Assembly: GCA_021785375.1 (NCBI GenBank)
Contig: JAJYFQ010000018.1
Span: forward strand, 1 to 9,799
From: Microcaldota archaeon
GTDB taxonomy: Archaea; Micrarchaeota; Micrarchaeia; Micrarchaeales; CABMGC01
DNA: 9,799 nt
Direction: 5' to 3'
The translations under genes were made by a program, and so were the position numbers. Below the pieces are notes generated by a model. The model was not told where the DNA came from. It ran no database searches and worked only from the letters and a program-made list of their open reading frames with translations. Every line of letters begins with the position of its first letter. Position 1 is the first letter of the stretch. This document shows, piece after piece, positions 1 through 6,172 of the stretch.

Positions 1-1
1 C

Positions 2-673
2 ACCAGGCTGATCGAGAAGGACGAGGCGAAGGTCCTTGACGATTACATCAAATCCTTGAAGAGCGTGAGCTTCTCGGCAAAGGAGAGGCGCATCATAAAG
101 AGCATAATGGCCGACGAGAAGACCCATGAGGGTGAGCTTGCGGATGAGATGAAGGTGTACGAGCACGAGGTTAACTACGTAAGGTCCGTGGTCTACGGGC
201 TGAACGACGGGCTCGTTGAGGTCCTCGCCGCTGTAGTCGGGCTTGCGGTGATTGCGACATCGCCGATGATAGTGGTAATAGGCGGGATAATAATAGGCGT
301 ATCCGGAACGCTCTCCATGGCGGGAGGTGCCTACCTCTCTTCCAAGTCCGATGTCCTTGTGGGGCCGGGTGATGATGGGAAGGAGAGGCCAAAGCCGTCG
401 AAGGAGGCGTTGTACACGGGAGCGTACTATCTCCTCGGTGCGCTTACGGCCGTCGCTCCGTTCGCGCTTGGGCTGGAAGGGTTAAGCGGGATAACGGCAG
501 CGATGCTGCTCGTTGTTGTGGTCCTTGCCATCTCCTCGGTTGTCATAGCCGTTATAAGCTCGACAAGCGTAAAGCGCAGGATGGCAGAGACCGTGGGGAT
601 CTCGATCGGCGCGTCCCTTGCCACGATAGCGCTGGGACTGGTAATGAGAGTATACTTCGGCGTGAGCATATAG
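2..673 (+). CDS. Ferritin-like domain / VIT1-CCC1 family metal transporter, 5'-truncated
   Basis: The reading frame is open to the left edge, so the true start lies outside the window and only the last 223 residues are seen. A TTG at 56 is in frame but lies inside the helical domain and is not a credible start. Visible residues 1-50 are a charged helical stretch with an E-x-x-H metal ligand pair (E39, H42 of the visible part), the signature of the last helix of a ferritin/rubrerythrin-like four-helix domain. Residues 64-223 form a VIT1/CCC1 membrane domain: the GLNDGLVE motif opens TM1, a G-x-LSMAGGAYLSSKS segment follows TM2, and further hydrophobic spans lie near 138-157, 163-187 and 199-220. 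Proteins of this architecture (bacterial MbfA is the known case) move Fe(II)/Mn(II) across the membrane, with the ferritin domain sensing or delivering metal. Direction of transport here is inferred. The gene ends one base before a convergent DHH gene. Confidence 0.88.
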   Translation, partial: TRLIEKDEAKVLDDYIKSLKSVSFSAKERRIIKSIMADEKTHEGELADEMKVYEHEVNYVRSVVYGLNDGLVEVLAAVVGLAVIATSPMIVVIGGIIIGVSGTLSMAGGAYLSSKSDVLVGPGDDGKERPKPSKEALYTGAYYLLGALTAVAPFALGLEGLSGITAAMLLVVVVLAISSVVIAVISSTSVKRRMAETVGISIGASLATIALGLVMRVYFGVSI

Positions 674-674
674 C

Positions 675-2096
675 TCAACCGAGCGTGGAGAGCTGGGTCT
701 TGAGCAGCGAGACGATCTCCTTGAGGACCTTCGACTTGTCCCCCGCATCGGCTATCTTTATCCCCGATGCTGTCCTGTGCCCGCCTCCGGCCTCTATGAA
801 CTCCTCGTGGCTCTCCTTCACCGATCCCACCACCGCGGTGAGGTCGACCCTCTGCTCCAGGCTCTTGGGAACCCTCATCGAGATGTACTTTCCAGAATGC
901 ACGACCACCACTGCGGGGCCGGTTCCGTTGCCAATGATCCTGTCGAGGAGCTTCGATGAGAACCTGCCTGGAAGGGGAAACTTAGACTGGTCGTCCCTCA
1001 TGCCCTCGTAGTCAAGCACGTATATAGTCGCTCCGTCGGCCCTGTACTGCTTCAGCGCCCCAAGCGCCGCGTCCATCACGTCATCGAGCCTCATCCTGGC
1101 AAAGTCGGCGAGCTCCTTCCTCTTCGCTGCATCGTTCAGCACCTTGTCTATCTCGTACGGCGTCAGGTTGTCGGTTGCCGAACCGAATGCTATCCTCATA
1201 TCGCTCGTAAGCAGGTCGAGTATCACGGATATGTCGCTGCCGGCCTCCCCGGGCCTCGAGAAGTCGCTGTAGTCTCCGATGAGCGACGCGTTCTCTATCC
1301 CTGCCGTGTCTATCCGGGAGAATGTCTTGGCGAATGTACAGGCAAGGAGCCCTGCCGTGTAGTTGGAGTCTCCCCCAAACTCCCAGGGGTTCACGTAGTT
1401 CTCGAGATCTCGTCCGCGGAACCCCTCGACCATCGGGTGGTGGTCCAGCCATATTATGTCGAACTTGTCCTTTACGAGTCCTATCCCTGGATTGCTCTCG
1501 GTAGATGTGCCGAAGTCTATTATCACAAGCAACGGCCTCTCCAGGCACTCGTAGTTGTTGGCGATCATTATATCGGAGCTCGCCTCATAGGCGCCGTACG
1601 ACACTGAGGAGTTCATTATCCAGGTTATGTTTCGCCTGCAGTCGGCCCATCCCGCCCCTGCGGATAGGTCGCGCAGCGAGGCGTAGAGGCCGTACGCACC
1701 GCTCGCCCCGTCGGCGTCGTTGTGGAACCTGACTATCACCGGTGCGGCGTAGGCGAGCTTCCTCAGGAGCAGCGTACCGGCTCCGATGAGCCTGACCCAC
1801 ATCCTCGCTGTTACTTCATCTATCCTTGCCACGCCTCCGCTGTAGGGCTCGGTGCGCCTCACGGCATCCACGGCCCTCCCGGCCTTCTCCGAGAGTGCTG
1901 TAAGTGCTCCGGATCCGTCGCTTATGTCTGCAGTATGCACCGTCCCCCCGGTGTCTTCGCTCTCTATGTACTCTCCCGGCTTGAGGATGAGCGGGCTGTC
2001 GAACTCCCGCAGTGCGAACTCGCCCTCCTCATCGGCCAGGTAGTAGCGTGCGGTACTCTTTCCCGCATTCTTTGAGCATACAACTATTCCTTTCAA
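675..2096 (-). CDS. DHH/DHHA1-family phosphoesterase (RecJ-like)
   Basis: A 473-residue protein with the full set of DHH-superfamily metal motifs: HNDADG at 125-130 (motif I), D194 in VIIDFG (motif II), LDHHP with DHH at 218-220 (motif III), and GDYSDF around D275 (motif IV). The C-terminal DHHA1 substrate-binding domain carries GGGH at 437-440. These residues coordinate two metal ions, usually Mn2+, and hydrolyse phosphodiesters. Family members are RecJ-like 5'-3' exonucleases (archaeal GAN), oligoribonucleases or cyclic-dinucleotide phosphodiesterases, and the sequence alone does not choose between them. The first ~100 residues precede the DHH core and match nothing I recognise. The start is TTG: an in-frame TGA lies directly upstream, and GGTGA sits 4 nt before the TTG. 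It is the last gene of the minus-strand cluster, 39 nt after the Cys-repeat gene, and ends convergent with the VIT1-like gene. Confidence 0.9.
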   Translation of the reverse strand: MKGIVVCSKNAGKSTARYYLADEEGEFALREFDSPLILKPGEYIESEDTGGTVHTADISDGSGALTALSEKAGRAVDAVRRTEPYSGGVARIDEVTARMWVRLIGAGTLLLRKLAYAAPVIVRFHNDADGASGAYGLYASLRDLSAGAGWADCRRNITWIMNSSVSYGAYEASSDIMIANNYECLERPLLVIIDFGTSTESNPGIGLVKDKFDIIWLDHHPMVEGFRGRDLENYVNPWEFGGDSNYTAGLLACTFAKTFSRIDTAGIENASLIGDYSDFSRPGEAGSDISVILDLLTSDMRIAFGSATDNLTPYEIDKVLNDAAKRKELADFARMRLDDVMDAALGALKQYRADGATIYVLDYEGMRDDQSKFPLPGRFSSKLLDRIIGNGTGPAVVVVHSGKYISMRVPKSLEQRVDLTAVVGSVKESHEEFIEAGGGHRTASGIKIADAGDKSKVLKEIVSLLKTQLSTLG

Positions 2097-2100
2097 TCAA

Positions 2101-2105
2101 TCACC
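2101..2105 (-). promoter_or_regulatory. Shine-Dalgarno GGTGA fixing a TTG start
   Basis: On the minus strand GGTGA is followed by TTGA and then the TTG start of the DHH gene. The codon just before the TTG in that frame is the stop TGA. The site therefore decides the start and shows that TTG is used for initiation in this genome. Confidence 0.75.
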
Positions 2106-2135
2106 GCACGTCAAGTGTGCATCGCACCATGGGGC

Positions 2136-3266
2136 TCAAGGATAACCTGGCTGCCGGGTTCCGTTCAACGCCGCGGTGGAGTTGTACGAGATGTTCTCCA
2201 CACACGCGTTGCTGAGCGTCAAGTTATTTATGTAATTGCAGTAGGATGCGTTGTAGTACTGTGCCGCAAGCTCCGCGTAGCACTCGTACGAGAAGTTGAG
2301 GGCGAGGGTCGCGCAGAGCGTCGTGTTCTTTGTGTTGATAGCCTTGACTATGGTTATGAAGTTGCTGCAGTTCTCAGCCGCTCCGGCGCTCAGGTTGGAG
2401 TTGCTGCAGATGCCGGCGAGCTGGCCGTAGTTTATCGCATTGTATATCAGGGAGTTTGAGACCTGCACCGGCTGTAGCATGGCCACAACGCAGGACTCCT
2501 GCAGGGTGGAGTTGGAGATATCCGAGCACATGCTCCTGTTCCTGGCCTGGGTTGCCACTGCCAGGTAGCAGAAGTCGCGCGAGCCGAATTGGTTGTTGCC
2601 GAAGAACGTGGCGTAGACGAGGTAATTGCTCACGTTCGAGTATGCGCGCGAGTAGCTATCGATGCCGCTCTGTCCGAGTATCGCCAGTGTCGTGTTTATG
2701 TCAGTGGTGTTCTCCACGCCAGAGCAGCGCGACGCGTTTCCGCTCCGCAGCGCCTCGGAGAGGTTGATGGCAGACGAACAGATTGTGCCGTTTGACCTGT
2801 TGGATATCTGCGCGCAGAGGTCGGGGTTGCGATCCCTGATCGCCATCGACCCTATGCACGAGTCCCGGTACGTCGCCGAGAGTCCGTTGCAGAGACGGTA
2901 TGAGTCTGTCGCGTTGGCGATGTATACGACGCATGCCGCTGTGCCATTGGCACTTCCCGTCTTGTAGCATACGCTGCTGTTCTTTGTCTCCTCTGCGATG
3001 GTGATGTAACATGAGTTGGAGTCTCCATTCCCAAGGCTGCCGCAGAGGGTGGCGTTCTCAGAGGAGAGCGCCAGCTGGTACAGGCACTGCTCCCTTCCGA
3101 TCGAGAGGGCCAGGCTGTTGCACCTCCGGGCTCCGGATCCGCTCGGCGCAGCGAGCGACACGGCGAGAGCCACGACCGCCACCGCCACGGCCGCCAGGAT
3201 CAGGATCCTGAGTCTCTGCTCCCTCTCTATCATTGGAGCGATGTTCGATGTGCTCTTCCCTGCCAT
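2136..3266 (-). CDS. Membrane-anchored, sequon-rich 20-cysteine repeat protein
   Basis: A 376-residue protein with a basic, charged N-terminus (residues 1-20), one hydrophobic span (about 20-40), then an all-extracytoplasmic chain: a type II signal anchor. Its 20 cysteines fall at 49, 61, 75, 86, 100, 112, 126, 137, 151, 163, 181, 233, 247, 259, 287, 300, 318, 329, 343 and 355. The spacing alternates 11-12 and 14 residues, i.e. a unit of 25-26 residues with two cysteines, often with Ala five residues after the first. Two 14-residue steps are lengthened to 18. There are about 22 N-x-S/T sequons and no enzyme motif. The regular ladder suggests a disulfide-pinned alpha-solenoid-like surface protein (inference). 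It starts 10 nt after the KaiC-like gene stops, so the two are almost surely co-transcribed. ATG start; only a weak CGGT ribosome site is visible. I do not recognise a characterised family. Confidence 0.8.
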   Translation of the reverse strand: MAGKSTSNIAPMIEREQRLRILILAAVAVAVVALAVSLAAPSGSGARRCNSLALSIGREQCLYQLALSSENATLCGSLGNGDSNSCYITIAEETKNSSVCYKTGSANGTAACVVYIANATDSYRLCNGLSATYRDSCIGSMAIRDRNPDLCAQISNRSNGTICSSAINLSEALRSGNASRCSGVENTTDINTTLAILGQSGIDSYSRAYSNVSNYLVYATFFGNNQFGSRDFCYLAVATQARNRSMCSDISNSTLQESCVVAMLQPVQVSNSLIYNAINYGQLAGICSNSNLSAGAAENCSNFITIVKAINTKNTTLCATLALNFSYECYAELAAQYYNASYCNYINNLTLSNACVENISYNSTAALNGTRQPGYP

Positions 3267-3276
3267 TGTATTACCG

Positions 3277-4014
3277 TCAGTAAGGTGCGATGTCCTCTGC
3301 CGCGAGGATCCTGAATCCCGAAGACGTAACGTCGTACGGCGCCGTTGTGAAGCTGTGCTTTGTGCCGCGTATCTTGAGTATCTCCGCGCTGAGCCTCCTC
3401 TTCGTGCTCCCCCCGCTCTGATAGAGGGCCACGATCCCGTCGAAGATGAAGTGCTCTGGCCTGAACGTCAGCTTGTCCCTGTCGGGATTCTCCATCTCCA
3501 TAGTCATTATCGATGTTACTCCGAGCCTCTTGAGGTTTGTTATGAGTGCGAGCATGTACTTCCTGTAGGTGCTGGTGTCCTTAACGAGTATCCCGAGAAT
3601 CGAGACCGAGTCGACAACCACGCGCGTGGCCCCCGTCGAGCGTATCAGATTCTCTATCTTGGCCAGTATCTCCCCGAACCTGAATACATCGTCTTCTGTG
3701 CCGACAGCGCTGATGAGTTCTCCCGTAGGCGCCTCCCTGTCTATGATGAGTCTTCCGCTCTTTATCATCTCGTCGATGTCGGTGAGCTCGGGGAAGGCGG
3801 ACTTTGCATTCTCCACCAGATCCTTGGGGTCCTCCTCGAATGCGAAGAAGATGCACGTGTTCCCGGCCTTCGCGTTCCTGTAGAGGTACTCGAAGGAGAG
3901 GAGGCTCTTGCCTGCGCCAGGGCCGCCAGTGAGAAGGACCTGGCTCTGCGCAGGTATCCCGCCGAACAACATCTTGTCCAGCCCGGATATTCCTGTGGTA
4001 ACCCTCTCCGCCAT
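3277..4014 (-). CDS. KaiC/RAD55-like single-domain RecA-fold ATPase
   Basis: A 245-residue ATPase of the KaiC/RAD55 group (COG0467 type). It opens with the family signature TGISGLDKMLFGGIP (residues 7-21) and has Walker A GGPGAGKS at 30-37. The catalytic glutamate pair E60-E61 of FEEDP matches the KaiC EE motif. Walker B is RVVVDS ending at D135-S136. The C-terminal block from R206 (RRLSAEILKIRGT) to GFRI near 233-236 is typical of KaiC domains. It is one domain rather than the two of cyanobacterial KaiC, so a clock role is not implied. Archaeal relatives act in signalling, motility (ArlH) or DNA repair, and this one is not obviously ArlH. The ATG at 4014 is chosen because homology begins there and a TATA-like element lies 33-43 bases upstream; the longer frame runs antisense into the divergent gene. 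It heads a cluster with the Cys-repeat and DHH genes. Confidence 0.9.
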   Translation of the reverse strand: MAERVTTGISGLDKMLFGGIPAQSQVLLTGGPGAGKSLLSFEYLYRNAKAGNTCIFFAFEEDPKDLVENAKSAFPELTDIDEMIKSGRLIIDREAPTGELISAVGTEDDVFRFGEILAKIENLIRSTGATRVVVDSVSILGILVKDTSTYRKYMLALITNLKRLGVTSIMTMEMENPDRDKLTFRPEHFIFDGIVALYQSGGSTKRRLSAEILKIRGTKHSFTTAPYDVTSSGFRILAAEDIAPY

Positions 4015-4046
4015 CGTCTCATCCGCTGCTATAATATGACTACGCA

Positions 4047-4057
4047 GTTTTATATTT
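4047..4057. promoter_or_regulatory. Shared TATA-like element between divergent genes
   Basis: The AT-rich core reads TTTTATATTTA on the plus strand and TAAATATAAAA on the minus strand. Taking transcription to begin about 26 bases from the centre of the element, the minus direction gives a ~12-nt leader for the KaiC-like gene. The plus direction gives a ~19-nt leader for the glycoprotein-like gene. It is the only clear TATA-like element found in the gap between the two starts. Confidence 0.55.
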
Positions 4058-4086
4058 ATGCTATTAAGAAAAATGATAGACAGCGC

Positions 4087-4091
4087 GGTGG
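4087..4091 (+). promoter_or_regulatory. Shine-Dalgarno GGTGG for the 4097 start
   Basis: GGTGG, continuing as GGTGGAGG, lies 5 nt before the ATG at 4097. Neither in-frame ATG further upstream has such a site, so this supports the shorter protein. Confidence 0.6.
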
Positions 4092-4096
4092 AGGAG

Positions 4097-4879
4097 ATGA
4101 ACAAGCGATACCTTGCGTACGGGATAATAATCCTGCTTCTTGGAGTTGCAGCTTCGTACGAGTCCGGCCAGCAGTTCCTTAGCAACCTCTCCAATCCGGA
4201 CAATACGCGCACAAGCGAGTTCGGCCTCGCGGCGAACAGCGTTGCGTACGTGAATGCGACGGTGCCCACGCAGAGCTTCTTCAGTGCGGTCTACAACGCA
4301 ACCGAGCCGACGAACTTCTACCTGGTCAATTCATCTGCGTTCCTGGCCCTAAGTCCATACTTCAACTCGACGACGAACCTCTCCGCGCAGGCCCGTGCGC
4401 TTGAAGGGAGAGGCGTCTTTGATATAGAGGAGGGTCCGGCAAGCGGGGCTTTCCCATACCAGCCCAGCTACGCGCAGTACATCCCAGCGCCAAACTACAC
4501 CGAGACAAATGCGACAACCGGCACATCCTCCTTCCTGCCAAACGACACGTACTACCTGGTATTCAGGAACCTCGGGCCTGGGAACAGCACCATGGTCTAC
4601 TCGTACTACATAAAGTCTGCTGCGTCTGTGAGCCTGACCGGCTCGTCATCATTCTCGTTCGGCATGCTCGGGGGAATCATGCTGGTGGGCGGACTGGCGC
4701 TGATGGCATTCTCGTTCTTCAGAAGGTCTGGCCAGGGTGGGCAGACGGCAAAGAGCGAGGAGATCGGGAAGGCTTACGACCAGATAGAGGCCGAGTCGAG
4801 GCCCCTGCATGCCAGAAAGGCTCGCCGGGCAAGGCCCGGAAGGAGAAGGCACGCTACTCGTAGCGCTCGAGGTTCATGA
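4097..4879 (+). CDS. Two-TM sequon-rich surface protein with basic tail, unknown function
   Basis: Read from the ATG at 4097, this is a 260-residue protein: MNKRYLAYG, a hydrophobic anchor (about 8-20), an extracytoplasmic domain (about 25-187), a second TM (about 189-208) and a cytoplasmic tail rich in Arg/Lys. The outer domain has ten N-x-S/T sequons and many Tyr/Ser/Thr. It ends in a beta-rich TYYLVFRNLGPGNST segment of the kind that precedes membrane-proximal strands in GOLD/emp24-like domains (a loose resemblance only). This start has GGTGG 5 nt upstream (4087-4091) and gives a clean signal anchor; in-frame ATGs at 4058 and 4073 would add a charged extension. It is transcribed divergently from the KaiC-like gene and overlaps the convergent 132-residue gene by 26 bases. 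The last ~20 residues use codons such as CGT, CGA and TCA that look rarer in neighbouring genes, so the C-terminus may reflect a frame error. Confidence 0.78.
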   Translation: MNKRYLAYGIIILLLGVAASYESGQQFLSNLSNPDNTRTSEFGLAANSVAYVNATVPTQSFFSAVYNATEPTNFYLVNSSAFLALSPYFNSTTNLSAQARALEGRGVFDIEEGPASGAFPYQPSYAQYIPAPNYTETNATTGTSSFLPNDTYYLVFRNLGPGNSTMVYSYYIKSAASVSLTGSSSFSFGMLGGIMLVGGLALMAFSFFRRSGQGGQTAKSEEIGKAYDQIEAESRPLHARKARRARPGRRRHATRSARGS

Positions 4880-5252
4880 AGATCTCACCAGGGGTCATTC
4901 TCGAGAGGTCTCTTCTGAGACGTACGGATCCGATGAGCTTTCTCATGCCCCTGCCGATCTGGGACACTCCGACAGTGACGAGTGCCGCAGTACCGTAGAG
5001 AAAGAGGTCTCCCGGGTGCCTGCCGAAGTCCTGCGCTGTCTTGACCGAGAAGAGAAGGCTTGCGGTTCCGCGGCCCACACTCTTCAAGCCGCGGTCCCAG
5101 AGCTGGACCGGGCGCACCTCACTGACAAAGTGCCCGGCAGCAGCATCAAGGCTAGCCGATAGCGTATCGATCCTTCTGACGGTCATGAAGGGTGGCCTAT
5201 CACGCAGCTCAAACGAGTGAAGCCTGAAGTCCACGGTCCTCTCTAGTGCCAT
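4854..5252 (-). CDS. Hypothetical Arg-rich protein with one possible membrane segment
   Basis: A 132-residue protein that I do not recognise. Residues 1-80 are mixed and basic, with several short hydrophobic stretches (for example ASLLFSV at 64-70). Residues 82-99 (DLFLYGTAALVTVGVSQI) are hydrophobic enough for one membrane or amphipathic helix. They are followed by a strongly basic stretch (RGMRKLIGSVRLRRDL, 101-116) and an acidic C-terminus. There is no cysteine, no nucleotide-binding loop and no evident catalytic motif. The ATG start at 5252 has a TATA-like element about 60 bases upstream (5308-5317), giving a leader near 34 nt, but no clear GGTGA site. Its 3' end overlaps the convergent membrane-protein gene by 26 bases. 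It is divergent from the HTH regulator and shares a 126-base control region with it, so the regulator may control it (inference). Codon use looks coding, but the evidence for a real gene is moderate. Confidence 0.6.
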   Translation of the reverse strand: MALERTVDFRLHSFELRDRPPFMTVRRIDTLSASLDAAAGHFVSEVRPVQLWDRGLKSVGRGTASLLFSVKTAQDFGRHPGDLFLYGTAALVTVGVSQIGRGMRKLIGSVRLRRDLSRMTPGEIFMNLERYE

Positions 5253-5276
5253 AAATATACCCGATGGGTCAGAAAT

Positions 5277-5297
5277 GACTTTGTTATGGGTAAAGTC
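5277..5297. repeat. Inverted repeat GACTTT-N9-AAAGTC, possible operator
   Basis: A perfect 6-base inverted repeat with a 9-base spacer lies between the start of the 132-residue gene and its TATA-like element. In this position it could bind a dimeric regulator, such as the adjacent HTH protein. Six-base arms also occur by chance. Confidence 0.3.
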
Positions 5298-5307
5298 GGC
5301 AAAAGTG

Positions 5308-5317
5308 CTATATAAGC
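5308..5317 (-). promoter_or_regulatory. TATA-like element for the 132-residue gene
   Basis: The minus strand reads CTTATATAGC. Transcription beginning ~26 bases downstream would start near 5286, 34 nt before the ATG at 5252. Read on the plus strand, the same TATATAAG core could also serve the HTH gene with a ~41-nt leader. Confidence 0.5.
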
Positions 5318-5341
5318 CTTTTGTCTATCCTCACTTCGTCA

Positions 5342-5365
5342 GATAACTTTATTAACCCTGATAAC
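5342..5365 (+). repeat. Direct repeat GATAAC flanking the HTH gene TATA box
   Basis: GATAAC occurs at 5342-5347 and again at 5360-5365, an 18-base repeat distance, with the TATA-like TTTATTAA between the two copies. Paired half-sites around the TATA box would suit autoregulation by blocking TBP. This is inferred from position only. Confidence 0.3.
5348..5355 (+). promoter_or_regulatory. TATA box of the HTH regulator, probably leaderless
   Basis: TTTATTAA is centred about 27-28 bases before the ATG at 5379. In archaea this spacing places the transcription start at or next to the start codon. No Shine-Dalgarno site is visible, which agrees with a leaderless mRNA. Confidence 0.55.
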
Positions 5366-5378
5366 GATCTATTAGACC

Positions 5379-6068
5379 ATGGACAGCCTTCAGGAAAGAA
5401 TAGCCGGAGAGATGGCTCTATCCGAGAGCCCCGGCTCAACCATGAAGAAGTGGAGGGAGCTCTTCGGCATCTCGCAGATAGAGCTCGCGAAGTTCCTCAA
5501 GATATCAACTTCAACGATAAGCGACTACGAGGGAAACAGGAGGGCAAGCCCCGGAGTAGGTATAATAAAGAGGCTCGTCAATGCACTCGTGACTATAGAC
5601 CAGCAGCGAGGCGGCGAGGTCATAAGGAACCTTGAGAAGTTCAACAAGGAGGATACAAAGACCCCGTTCTACTTCATACACGACTTCTCGGCCCCCATAA
5701 GCGGAACAGACTTCGCGAGGCTTATCGATGCCAAGATAGTCGCGAACCCGAGCTATCTGGATTCAATGAAACTGTTCGGGTATACGCTCATAGACTCGCT
5801 TAGGGTCATCCTGGAGATATCCCCAAATGAGTACCCAAAGCTCTTCGGAACAACGAACGAGCGCGCATTCGTCTTCGACCAGGTCAGCACGGGAAGGTCG
5901 CCGATGGTCGTGATACGCGTGGCCCCGATAAAGCCGAGGCTCGTCGTGGTGCAGAATCTCGACCAGGTCGACAAGCTGGCGATAAAGATCGCGCAGATAG
6001 AGAAGATACCGCTGCTTACCACGAAGCTCGGGACGGACGAAGTCAAAATGCGACTCAACAATATCTGA
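5379..6068 (+). CDS. Archaeal Xre-type HTH transcriptional regulator
   Basis: A 229-residue protein. Residues 22-70 form an Xre/Cro-like helix-turn-helix: KKWRELFGISQIELAKFL, then STSTISDYEGNRRASPGVG with the usual S-D-Y-E-x-x-R-R of the recognition-helix end, and a closing helix. A linker (75-95) leads to a C-terminal domain of about 130 residues. Its latter half has strands PMVVIRVAP and PRLVVVQ and the segment KIAQIEKIPLLTTKLGTDEVKMRL. This two-part layout matches a conserved archaeal group of predicted HTH regulators (probably the COG1709 type, from memory). Its DNA target and ligand are unknown to me. The mRNA is probably leaderless, and repeats around its TATA box suggest autoregulation. 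Downstream lies NAC in the same direction after 104 bases, with its own TATA-like element, so the two need not form an operon. Confidence 0.85.
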   Translation: MDSLQERIAGEMALSESPGSTMKKWRELFGISQIELAKFLKISTSTISDYEGNRRASPGVGIIKRLVNALVTIDQQRGGEVIRNLEKFNKEDTKTPFYFIHDFSAPISGTDFARLIDAKIVANPSYLDSMKLFGYTLIDSLRVILEISPNEYPKLFGTTNERAFVFDQVSTGRSPMVVIRVAPIKPRLVVVQNLDQVDKLAIKIAQIEKIPLLTTKLGTDEVKMRLNNI

Positions 6069-6088
6069 GAACCACTGCTCTTCTATCG

Positions 6089-6104
6089 GCCCCGGTTATG
6101 GGGC
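6089..6104 (+). other. Small GC hairpin GCCCC-N6-GGGGC
   Basis: A 5-base-pair GC stem with a 6-base loop begins 21 bases after the HTH regulator stop. No U-run follows. It may mark the 3' end of that mRNA, or be chance in a GC-rich gap. Confidence 0.25.
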
Positions 6105-6137
6105 GAGGATAAGCATCGCTCCTAGCAACAAAAAGGA

Positions 6138-6145
6138 TTAAAAGG
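6138..6145 (+). promoter_or_regulatory. TATA-like element of the NAC gene
   Basis: TTAAAAGG lies within an A-rich tract (AAAAAGGATTAAAAGG), centred ~32 bases before the ATG at 6173. Predicted initiation is near 6167, i.e. an almost leaderless mRNA. It is not a strong match. Confidence 0.4.
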
Positions 6146-6172
6146 CACAAAGGCCAAATAGACTTGATAATC

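Noticed and set aside
2136..3266. Cys-rich protein as a zinc-binding or rubredoxin-like protein
   Set aside because: There are no C-x2-C pairs. Cysteines are 11-14 residues apart in an exported, sequon-rich chain, which favours disulfides.
3277..4014. KaiC-like protein as a circadian clock component or ArlH
   Set aside because: It has one RecA domain only, with no KaiA/KaiB or archaellum genes in the window.
3016..4182. Long plus-strand open frame of 388 codons opposite the KaiC-like and Cys-repeat genes
   Set aside because: The opposite strand carries clear KaiC motifs and a regular Cys repeat. The plus-strand translation has no domain pattern and comes from GC-rich codon complementarity.
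4015..4269. Upstream extension of the KaiC-like protein to 330 residues
   Set aside because: The extension runs antisense through the start and outer domain of the divergent membrane protein and crosses the TATA element. Family homology begins at the methionine at 4014.
4825..4839. CCGGGC-AAG-GCCCGG perfect hairpin as a terminator
   Set aside because: It lies inside the coding sequence of the two-TM protein, has no U-run, and archaea mostly terminate at U-rich tracts. It is probably a by-product of Arg/Pro/Gly codons.
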